Shown piece by piece: positions 40,901-52,900 of a stretch of 64,000 nucleotides of DNA. The first letter of the stretch is position 1; every line of letters begins with the position of its first letter. Source of the stretch: Acanthaster planci (lineage: Eukaryota; Echinodermata; Asteroidea; Valvatida; Acanthasteridae); the NCBI RefSeq assembly GCF_001949145.1, contig NW_019091365.1, positions 1,185,449 through 1,249,448 of the forward strand. Direction: 5' to 3'. The notes under the pieces are model-generated. The model saw only the letters and a list, made by a program, of their open reading frames with translations. It did no database searches and was not told the origin of the DNA. The position numbers and the translations under genes are program-made.

Positions 40901-43900
40901 AAGTAATATTTATATGAGTGAAGCTATTATTGTACATGTACATGTAGTTTTCATATAAACGTACATGTACATGTACATATTCAAAATTGTTTTACAAGTG
41001 CATTTTACATGTACAGGTGAGCACAAGACTAGCTCTCCAGTGAACATGCAGACAGTGCTGAAGTCTTTCGTAGAATGTAGGCCTACATGTAACAAGTGAA
41101 GATTTCGAAGAGTGGTGTCAGTATTGTAGTACATTGTACTAGTACGTGTACTCATACATTTAGGTTTGTGGACTGCCCATTTAAAAGGGAGCCTCAGTGG
41201 TATTTCTGTGTATTCTTGGTTCCAAGATCTTTTGTGCTTTTTTTATTTCCCATCCTTTATTCCCCTTCTTCAAAAGTATCAGTTTGGCCTACACATTTCT
41301 GGGAATGTCAATTTTAATGGATTCTGTGTTGTTTTCTATTCCGTATTGGGATTATGTTTTGTCTTCAAGTATCAATTTCTTCGGATTTCAAGTTGATTCT
41401 TGACCTGTTACTACAATACAGGATCTGGGTCACAGGTCCAGTCCTCCTATAAATTGTGCCCTCTGTGGATCACGTTTTTGTGAACATAGTGTGTACATGT
41501 ACATGTATAGTATGTGCAGGCTACAAGTGTGAAGTAGTCACATCATGGGATGAGACTTCTGTAATTCATGTGTTTCTCTTGTTGCAGTCGGGTCAAGAGT
41601 GTGACAGCAAACTTCTTCGGCATCGGCGACAATGCCAACGAGGACCAGCGGCGCTGGCAGTCGCGGCGCTCGCGGCACCTGAGCCGGCGGCATGGCGGGG
41701 TCAAGCCTCATGTGGAGGATGACCTGATGGACCGAGAGGTCATGGCCATGGGCAACATGACACCCTTGCCTCACATCATTGACCCTCTGGGTAAGTAGAC
41801 GAGGGGGCAGATCCAAAAGGGTGCACAAACAAGTCCCCTCCTATTGTTTTTACTTTTAGTGTGTTGTTTTTTCCATTCTTCATGACTGATTGTCAGATAG
41901 CATTAAAATAGAATCTTCATCTGAAGCCAGGCTTTCAGAGGACAAACAGGCTGACTGGGAGAAAAAGCTTCACCCATGTATGTACAGTACGCCCACGTAC
42001 ATGTACATGTATTTTGGGGTTTTAACAGGCACAAGTTCTTCCTGAATACTGAAAGCTGAACTATACCCAGACATGTGTTTGTTTGATCATCCCCCCTGCT
42101 CAGTTAATCTCAAGAGCCAGGGCTCACTTCAGCATCTGTTGGCAATTAGCTCAAATCTTTGCTTGATTCTGTCTGAATGTTACTCATGGATTCAAGCATA
42201 TTGCCCACAAGTCTCTTGAGTACTTGAACAGACAACCTTCCCAGACTCTTTGGTTTTGTTTGTCCTGATATAATGTGACACCGATTAGGCGATATCCCCA
42301 AGTACAGAGATAATATTGAAACTGTAGTGGTAGAAAAGCAGCAATCCAGTCAAATGGCTGTTTTTTTCATCACAAATTTGTTGTGATTTTGCTGTCTCTT
42401 GGAGTGCAGACTGCACATGTTGGTACTGTAAAGTGTACTGCAGTGGAGCTCCAACAGTACAGTTAACAATGGACATACCAGTATACCTCCAAAGGGATCC
42501 ATAAAGAAATAATTCTTGAGCTTGTTTGATTTTCAATCGGAGATCCGTGTCTTTCACCCAAAACTATCCCAGATCCTTTCAAGTCTGTCAAGTAATTTTT
42601 GGATGATGTTGCTGGATTTAGAAAAGTCCGGCCCAGCCTTCATTACTTTATTACATGTATGCGGGTATTGATACCCTTGAAAGTTAAGATTCAAAAATGT
42701 GTCATTGAGTAATTGTTTATTAAACTGTGGATTTGGGAAGACTCAGAAAGGTTTCTTTGCAGAAATTCATGTACCTACATATACGTACTAGTAAACGTAG
42801 ACGGTTTTGGGTAAAGATTTTTGGAGTTACCAGAATGTTCCACCACTTACTGTACATGTAGATCTTGTCAAGTTGGATCTAAGATCATCTCAGTAGGATA
42901 TTAAGCTCAGTACATGAATTCAGGCAAAACAAAGTGGTCTGACAAAATGTAGCACTGCGATCAGTTTTGTTCTGCCATTATCGGCTTGTTATAAAACGAG
43001 GTCCCATAAAAACAAATTCTTGCCGTTCAGATTTCATAAGCAAAATATAAGAGGGAAAAGTGCCTTCACCTTTTTATTTCCTTCGGATATTTCTCTAATT
43101 GCATCTCCTGTTGGTCCAACAAATACCCCAAGTGGTTAGAAAATGGCACATGTCCAACTGTTATTTCACTCTTCATGAACCCACACAAATAGCTCCCCTT
43201 GAAAAGGGAAACAATATAAATGGTCTTCACCCCGTATGTTTTAAGTAAATGAGCAGCTTCTGCATTCTGTTGTCAATCACAGCGAGGCCTAGGATGAGGA
43301 CAGCGATGGACGAAACCGATGGTGCTCGCCAGCCACTGAACTCGGCCATGAGCAGCGCCACAGGAGGCAGCAGCGTGTTCACAAAGCAGGTGTCACACCG
43401 GCTGACCAGGCAGCGTAGCAAGAGGCAGTCAGTAGCCAAGATGGGATGGGAGGTCTTGAGGCAGTCTGTCAGGGTAACTTGGAGGGTTCTTTCTTCCTTG
43501 GATTGCTATGGCTTTGACATCATGGAAATGTTCGAGTGAAACTTTTGTCGAGTTGAAGTGTGTTCAACATTTCCTAATTGGCTGTGCAAATGTCGGATCT
43601 GACATCACAGAGTCACATCCGTGTTTGCTTTGTGATGAGCGTCGACCAGCTTTATAGGATGGTGACGAAAGAATATGGAGAGGAGGCTATTTCATTGAGC
43701 TTTTGAGCAGAAAACTTTGTTAAACACTTTTTGTGTCTGCAGTGAAAATCTCACAAAGATTAGTGTCAAGAAATGTGCCCGCACATATGATTGTGGCTGG
43801 TCACCTATTTTGTTTTTGTTTTGTCCTTTAGCGGGGATTAGCTTGTATTTCCTGTTCTAATCAAATTTTGTGCCTGGCCACCAATTAAAAGACACATACG

Positions 43901-46900
43901 CGCATGTACATTACATGACATGAAGCGGTAGCTTTCTTACGTGTTGCTTACAAGAAATGGAATGACAGTGCTGCGTTTGTGAAAGCACTACCAGCATTAC
44001 TGCTTACATGAATAATACTCACAGCTGTTTTTTTTATGGACTTGTAATTCCTCATGAAAACTTTCATTGTTTTGCCAGAAAAGTACATGTAAACCTACAT
44101 GTACATTGTAGATTATTCTTATTTTAAGTTTCTTAACCGTAGGATATTGTACAAATATGTACGCAGAGGGTGATCAGTCCAATGATCTGGCACTGTTACC
44201 ATTTCTTGCCCGTCGTTTTAGCAACCCAAGACAGCTCCCAAGCAGAGTGTGAGCCAGGACTGCTTGGTGCAGCAGCGGCCGCCACTGCTTCACAGCCGCA
44301 GCTTCGCACCCGCAAGCTTGGTCATCGGCGATTATGAAGAGGAAGACGAGATGGACACAGTGCCATTCTTTTCACCAGGGGTGGTACGTGTTACATTGTT
44401 ACACTATGCTGTATTTGAACGGTATCAAATTCACAATCATTGCCTGTGACCTTGTCAAACTTACATATAACTCCAGCCTTTGGTTTGTGTCGTTGCAGTC
44501 ATCTCTTGCAGAGACTGATGCAGAAAATTTCTCATTGACCATGGATTTTAACTGTCAGATAAAAATTTGATTTCTGTTCAGGGTTCATCCATAGTTGTCA
44601 GCATTTTCACGAGTATACTATTCCCTTTTCCTCCAACCCCGGACCCCTCCAAAAGAGTACACAAACAAGTAATGACAGCCAGCTGTTATTTGTCACAATT
44701 TTCAAAGACATGCTGTTAATCCGTCAAAGGCCTCTTTTTAGTTAAATTTGCACCGGATGTTTCAGCATTTCATTGGAAATGATCTGCCATTAATAATACT
44801 TCTCTGAAATCAAGTTTTCAGTAACAGAAAGCCAAGGGCAAGTCCTGGGAAATTAAGAGTCAAGTAAGAGTACACAAAATTGTAAAACTAATAATATTGA
44901 GAGAAAGGCAATGTAAAAAACATACAAAAAGCTGCATGCACATAAAAAATCCAAATTTATTGCTATCCAAACAATTCTCCACCTTCCCTCCCCCAATTGG
45001 TTCTGGATCTGCCCTTGCAGAGGGCCAAATACATGTAGATTGAAGTTCACATCTCTTTTCAGGTTTTGAAGTGTTGTCCTCTCAATCTCTCAGGTCTCAG
45101 ATGACCTTACTGATGACGTCTTCTTCAGTACAATGTCACCCAAACGTGAACGGCAGTCCCCTGTGAAGAAAACACAGCCTGCTGCTGCTGCTGCCGCTGC
45201 TGTGACCTGCGATCTGACAGACGAGGACCTGAAGCTCAAAGAGGCTGTCTCGCTGCCGACTGTCATGGAGGCCGAGACAGAATCAGAGGGAGCCACCAGT
45301 AAAAAACCAAGTGTGAAGGAAATAAAAGGTACTTTAGCTCAACCTTTCAAGTTAGTTCGAAATCCGGTAAGAATTTTTGAAGGACTTTGTGAGATTATGC
45401 TACATTAAACCAGCCTGAAGTTGAGATTAAAGGCTAAACTATCAAAAGCCATGAACTGGACAAAACCTGCAAGTCTTTCGAAAGTGATGAGTTTGTCTCC
45501 TGTATTTAACAGTTTCTTCTTGTTCACATCCTAGGTAAAATATCCGCCAGCCTGCCCCAGCTTCCAGTACCCGAAACCCCCGAGGAGCTACTGGCAGAAA
45601 CTCCTATGCCAGAGCCAACCCCTGAACCCCTGCAGGAGCCCAGCCCCAATGAGCCCATTCAGCCTACTCCAGACACCCAGGAGGTTCCCGTGGTACTAAG
45701 AGGCAGGCCACTGCCATCACTGCCCCCAGAGCGTGTACCGTCTGCCGGAGAGCCTCTGGATGGGAGAGTGGCGGTGGCCATAGCACAGATGATGTGAGTA
45801 GAAGTGGCTCACAGATGTGAAGGTGGTGTGTGTTATCTTCCAATGAACCTGTCTCTTGCTGTGTCACAGTGACAGATTTTGCAGGCTGTGGCTGGCCATC
45901 AATACAAAAGCACTACAAGAAATCACAGTGTGACACAAATTTCACACAGCTACTGGTATCAAACAATTAACAAATGAATATAATTATACATGTACAGTAA
46001 ACTCTTGATAACTTGTAGTCGGATAACTCGAAACTCCACTTATCTCGAAGACATTCTTGATTACCTCCAAAAGAATAGGCATTTATGTACAAAAATACCC
46101 CTATAACTCTAAATGCCCACACCACTACATCCACTTAACCACTCCGCGCCGGTGGCAGTTATCAATGTTGATGATGCTGGGGTGGGATAATTATAATTTT
46201 TTTCCGTTTTCAAAATTCTTAAAAAATTCCTGTCTTCATTTACTGGACACTTACTCCCACACGAAGGATTGTCTGGTTTCAACTCTAATCTGACAGACAA
46301 CATCTATTGACGCTGGAGTATTTCAACCAGGCCTGCTGTCTTGTAAAAAGAGCCCAGATTGTGCGGTGTTACGTAATTTTCTTTTGTTCAAGAACCTGGC
46401 GCAGTGCGCTGCTTACCTCTTTCAATAGGGGCCAGATTAGCATGCAGTGGCACTGTGTGGCTCATCGCTGTGCTGCTAAATGCCCCAAACCGTGGTATAC
46501 TGTTTCAAAATAAGGCTGGATTATCTCCACCATTGAGAGTGAAAAAATGTTAGTAATGCCTAGCAGCCTGTTTTTTTTGTTACGAGTACGGTCTTTTGTT
46601 ACAAGGCCCAGTTCCCTTTGTCCGATTTCCGAGACCATGGCCACACGCATAAAGAATATGTGTCTGGCACCGGAAACCCCGCTGGCAAGTGGTTAACATA
46701 AAGTTTTTGAAGGGCCAATCCAAAAAGACTGCCGCCAAATTACTGACAAGGAGTTGAAAAAGAATGCGAAGACTTCAATTATGAGTCATTTCTCCAAACG
46801 GCATTTCTTCTTTTTGCGTGAGGACATGATCATGCTTACTGCCAGCACCATTGTAATTGACTTATCACGACCACAACCTAAACAAATCCCGGCTTTCAAG

Positions 46901-49900
46901 CAAGCCTGATTGCGATCACAGTCTAAATGTAGCCTGCGCGCACGTAGTCCAATCACTGATTCTTTACAGTGGCCATGTAACCTCGCTGAAGGAGGCTTTG
47001 TGCATGCAGCATCTAAAGCCTGGCTGCTGCCACCTGCCCAATTGCAACACTCACTCCCCACTCACATGCTGACTGACATGCATTCCCAGATTTTTTTTTT
47101 GAATTTTTTTTACGCTCGAACATTTTGAAATGCAAAATGGTGGACCCTCCAGCGATTTTTCAGGAAGGATCATGTGGCCAAAGGAAAGCCCTCCGCCTTG
47201 CCGGCCACGGCCGAGCAAGCAAGCACATGGCTGTGCGCTTCGAGCAGCAGTGTGTGCCAAACTGAAGAATTGCCACAAAAAAGTACAGTTTTGGTGATGT
47301 ATGTTTTACCTATCAGTAGCATAAAAATGTTTAAGTAAGAAAAACATCTCAGCAAACTAATGATTTTTAGAAGAAGTTTATTCTTGGATATAAGGAAATA
47401 ACCACTTATACTGTCTCCTAAACCCACCGCAGGGGTAAGTAAGGTTACTTGTGCAATGTGTATGTACTGTATGTGTGGGCAAGATTCAGGAACTTTCGTT
47501 CGGATAACTTGAACTTTATCCATTCCCCTGAGGTTCGAGTTATCAAGAGTTTACTGTATGTCATGTCAGCAAAATAAAGTCCTTATTGAAAAATTGCATT
47601 TAAAGTTCCTTATTGTAAAATATTGCTGTAAACATGAAATCGGGCCAGAAGATTGTTGAGCCAAACTGAATAAACCGTTTGGAACATCTTTGGTTTAGTT
47701 CAATATTGGAGCCAAACAACTAGTAAATGAAAATACCTTCATCCATAATTAGGAATTAGACAAATATGCATTTTGAGGCAAAACTTTTCTCAACCAAGGG
47801 CTTGCCCCAACTTCATGAAAGAGCTCACTCCGCTTATTAAGTAACACACGCAGACTGGGTGCAGCATTTTCTTTCTTTTATTAAATCTAGAATCTAGACA
47901 GTGCAGCCAGAATAGACCTTATTCAAGGGGAAGTTTGTTCCCTGATTCCATCACTTTCAATGAAAAAAAATCTCTTAAATGGGGTGGTGGCAAGCTATTT
48001 TTGTCTCAGAACCTCACTTTCAGGTTTGTAAGTGTGAGTGTAGCTTAAAAAAATTTAGATTAAATTAAATTATGTGTAAGAACTTTCATTTCGTCGCGGT
48101 TATTTTTACACTTAGGTTCCCAAAATAACAAGTTCTACCTCACGAATACAGTCTTTTGAGGCAGTCACTGGTGAAGATCTTGGTTATTTTGTCATACAGC
48201 CCAACAGGAATTGGCTGGCGGAAGAGAAAAACAGAGGACAAATTCCGCATGGCGCCCATCCTAGCGGAAGACGCACCGGATGCCATCATGCCGGCTATAC
48301 GGCGAAATAAGATAGCTGAGAAGATCATGCAAGGGGCATTTGACAACTCGGACAGGAGGCAAATTGGAAAGGGTCTAGTGGGAAGGGTGCTGAACAGGAG
48401 CTACAAGTCCCGACGGATGGACAGTAACGTCCGGAAGCAGATTGAAGAGATTGAGGACCATAGGTAAAGAGTGAAAGTCCCCACCTGTTCACATTAGTGG
48501 ATAGTCATGAAATAAACAGCATAAATTCTTTGGATGTATTTTTTGTTCATTTCCTGACCTGTGTGGTATTCATTGGCTTAAGCTCAGGTCTTAAGTTGAC
48601 CATGTAACATACAACAGAAATCAAACAGGTCCCCAGTTTGGGCCATTCTCACAAACTTGACTTTTTATTGGTGGGGGAGGCACTGATAGTAGCCCCTTTG
48701 AATGAATAGGGAAGGAGAGAAAAATTATTTTTTAAAGAATTACATTTTTTTCATTTTGAATTCATTTTTTCAATCAGACCTTATTTCACATACTGGGTTA
48801 CAACAGTTCAAATTGTCATCGTCATCGTTTCGATAGCGTTTTATGGATTTGCACCAATCGGCTTCAGCTATTCACAGAGGACTGAACTGGTAAGTTTAGA
48901 CATACTCTATTATCAGTCATAAAGATCATAATAGTAATTCTTTTGAATGTACTCACTGTTGAATAAATCACATGAGTGTTAACAATAATACGGTAGGTCT
49001 TTGCTCTATTCCGTTCCCATCTTTCTTGAATCCTTTGAAGTAAAATTTCCCAACAGCCCTTCAATTTGTTAAATGATTTATGGGCAAGTAATTATTCTGG
49101 GGAGAGTTGTGTCTGGAGAACAAAGATGGTATAGCACCACATAGCGGCGCAAGATGGAGAACTCTGCCTAAAAGGTGTAATCACCATGGGCTCCATTTGA
49201 GCAAGCAATGCGCCTGTGCAGTACAACAGGCACGCACACCTGGTTCACCTGCGTCTGTGCATTAACGTGCACTGCACAGGCATATCACTTGCTCAAACAG
49301 CACCCATGCGATTACAACGTTTTACGCGCATTCACGCTGAAGTTCTCCATCTTACACCACTACAGGGTGCTATACGATCTTGACTTGAGACAAGATTACT
49401 GAGAGAAAAGCACTTACATGTACTTCCAAATCATTTTGTTATGTTGTCCTTTTGTCTAGTGCTTCACTTAAAGTTTGCTAATATTTCCTTAACATTCGGT
49501 ATGAAGAGCACATTATTTAAAGTGGGACTTTGAGTCAGCATATTGTATGGTTATATTTAACCTTGATACTACTGCTGAAGTTACTGGAGTGTTGTTGTGT
49601 AGTTTTTATGCTCTCATTTGTGTCCTGTTTGTTGTCCACAGGTGCAGCAGTCAAACCTTGTGGTACAGACAGTGGGATACATGGAACCGGACAACTTCTG
49701 GATTGGGCCAAGACCGGTAAGCTTACGAGTATACACCGAATGGAGATTCCATTTGTGAGTGCGAACCCTTTCACTCTCTGGAGAAAAAATGTCTGAATAA
49801 TATCCTTCTGCCAAGTACATGTACATGGCACATCATGTTTGCATTTGGCTTCTTGTGGGACCTGAAGCTCGCCCACAAAAACTGCTTCTACTCACCGCCT

Positions 49901-52900
49901 TAGTCTTTTTTAGTATTTTTTTTGGTGAAGAGTACATTTAATATGTGTCGTAGTAAGCCCAGTTTCCATTCAGACCAAATTATGGGGCTCTTCAAGAACG
50001 ATTTTTCATGTGCCCCCAGTAATTTTTTCAGTGCATTTCTCCCCCCGTTTGTTGCGCAGGCCGATCTAATACATTTAGGTGCCAAGTTTTCACCGTGCAT
50101 GCACAGAGACCGTCAGATCCACCAAACCATCGACGACGAAAGGCAAAAAGAAAGCACAACAGGTTGTTGTGTACGGACAGACAAATCTGGCTGTGTGCAG
50201 AGTCTCCAGGAAGACTGCCCAGTGAGTTTTACTGTCACTAAGTGTATTTTCCTATCACGAAGAAGTTGTACAAACTTTTCTAACCAAAATATCTTTAATT
50301 AAACTGTATATTGGGGTGTTTTGTATGTAATCAGGGGTGTGAGAATTCAGCTTTTTTTAAACTGACTTCAGCTTTTTTTGTTTGAATGTTGACCCTGGCT
50401 TTCGTTGTTTTTGTACACCTGGTCTATACAAAAGTATGGGAACTGTTTACATTTCAGCTATTGGCTAGCTATTTTCAGCTATAATTTTAAGTGGCCACTC
50501 ACACCCCTGTGCAAGATAATGTAGTCCATGCTGGAAAAAACATGATTGATGTAAGCTTACTTAGTGTGTGAGTTTGTTTACATAGTGGTACTGTATGTGG
50601 ACTTGAGAACATAAGTCAACATAATGTAGGGCCGAAAAGACTTTTATGTGGACTTGCGCAGATCCATACATTTTCTCCTCGGAATATAGCTCAGAGGTAT
50701 GTAGGGGTCAGGACTACCTGTGGCAAAAGAAAGAGGAACAGTAAACGAAATTGCTATCAAAAATCTAGCGTAGAGGAGTGTTCGTGATGAGAGAACGATC
50801 AGTATTTACTCCAAATCAAAAGGAAAACAAAAGGAATGTCCACGTGAAATGTAAGAGAAGAAGTTATGTGTGCCTTTATGAATTGTATAGATATACAAGT
50901 ATTAGTTTTATTACCATTTCTTTTTTGGTCTTGTTTAGACGCGGTTTTCAAATTTTATCAAGTGGCCAGATACAACAGATCCTGAAAATGACCGATCATC
51001 TGGGCCAGTTTGTGGACAAGATCCGAGGTAAATTTTGAATGTTATTACATTTGTGCCCTTCATTCCTGTTGCACATGTACATCCTCCTGGGAGAGAGAAA
51101 AATTATATCTGATCTTAACATTCTATTTTGATTTTCCATGTCACAGATCTTGTGTCAAACCAGCCTCCGTACCACCCTATGAGTGGGAGGATGACATCAG
51201 TAAATGGCCGGTAAGGCATTCCAGCTTCAGTTAAAATCATTTGTTTTTAATGCAGTTCTTGTAAATGCTCCTTTGTGTCCCGTTTAACCTGATTTTCCAG
51301 TTTTGTTGTGCCACTTTAAGGGCACTTTGTTGTCTTTTTAAATTTTACGCCAGTGCAAATTTGCATTGCTATAAGCAAAATTGCAATATGATCCAAGGCT
51401 TAAAACCTCAGTTTTACAGCTATCTCTGCTCGAAAATTATGCAGAATCGAAGATATTTTCCTCCTACCTTTGTTAACTTTGATAATTAGTTGTTTCAGGT
51501 TATGACAGTAGGCCAGGAAGCAAAGTTTTCTCACAGATTATTTTCAGTAAGCACTTTTTAGGTCCACGGTCTGAACAGAAAAGCCTCAAAATGAGTTGTT
51601 GATAAAAGCATGGAAAAATATTAATATTTTAAAAAAGTCATTTATAAATAATAGTATCCCAAAAGAAATGTCAGATTTCTGACATTAAAGAGGACTAGGG
51701 ACAGCATTGACCTACTTCAAGGTACTCCTCCAACCCCCGTAAAGTCTTGCCAGACTCGACATCTTAAGTGGAATTTGTTATGCAAGAAGTGATGCAAAGC
51801 AAAGGAGCTTTTGTAACTTAAGAAATCAAAACAACTAATGAATATACATTCACATATACCTCAGGGGCTTTCTTGTAAGTCAGTTAAAAATGATACTGTT
51901 GTGTAGTTGTATGATACAAGCTGCACATTCTTTGGCCCGGAATTTGTCGTGTGGACCTGACTGTCACATTCTCTGTCTTTTATCACAGATATGTTGGGAA
52001 AGCTTGGAGATACCAGACAAGGAGCACACCACATGTGACGTGACTGGTAGGCCGTGCTGCATTGGTATCTATGGGACATGCATGATCGTTAGTAGGGACC
52101 AGTGCGACTTTGTCAATGGGTACTACCACGAAGAAGCAACACTGTGCTCACAGGTAGGTGTCCTTATTGTAAGAAAACTATAATCAAACATAATACCTAG
52201 TAACACACACCTGTGGTTTTTGTCTGCATTTTCTTGCCATCTCAACTGACACAAAATATTTGAAAGAATAAAATTCAGATGAATTTGCTAATTACTGCTC
52301 ACATTGACAAATCAAATATGGCATCTTCTGGAATCAGCCTGTGGTAGTGGTTTAAACACTCAGGCATGCAACTCTTCTTTAGATCAGCTGGATTTATATT
52401 TTCCAGGGGCATGCTGTCTGCTCCCGGTGGTAACATAGCAACGGTGGCACTTTGGTGGGAACTTTCAATGTGCATGTACAGTTATATGTGGTTTTAGTGC
52501 AGGGTGCACTGACCACATTCAACCAATTTATGCTGGTCTCTGTGTGTGTGCATCGGGTACTCAATTTGCCGATGAGGCAGTGTTTCAAATCAGGGCAGGT
52601 TAAGGGCTCAAAAGCACTATTAAGTATATTGTGTTACTCTGTTTCTGACAATGTAGTTACCAAAGAGAGCGCTCCATTTACAGGTCTTCCAGTAATACTC
52701 GGCAGAAAGAGAAAACTGAGAGGGTGAAAGAAATATCTAAAGCACACCTAAAGAGGGGAACCGTATTGCTTGACATTGCTGAGAAATGATAATTAGTCAT
52801 TGACTAGAATTACTTTAAGGCCAGATAAAGATCCGTCGATCCATGAATTGATCCTTGAACTGTCTATGTGTTCACAGTGCTGTGGATATATTCATAATTG

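Larger units (their letters stand above)
14490..41170. repeat. tract rich in palindromic TACATG repeats and TACCGGTA octamers
   Basis: The two 5' introns of the iRhom gene are studded with short runs of the self-complementary hexamer TACATG, for example near 17230-17250, 18001-18020, 22322-22343, 25434-25460, 28420-28445, 33868-33912, 36890-36920 and 40925-40980. I also located TACCGGTA at 20 sites here (first 14498, last 39661) and only one elsewhere in the window (59608). An unbiased 8-mer would appear about once in 64 kb. Runs are short and scattered rather than one satellite. They thin out around the candidate exons near 30.1 and 35.4 kb and are rare in the NPRL3/MPG part and from 42 to 57 kb. 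Function unknown. Confidence 0.8.

Noticed and set aside
46300-46750. Transposase remnant inside the pogo/Tigger-like element
   Set aside because: Short frames there show no DDE or DNA-binding signature that I can recognise, so no coding remnant is claimed.
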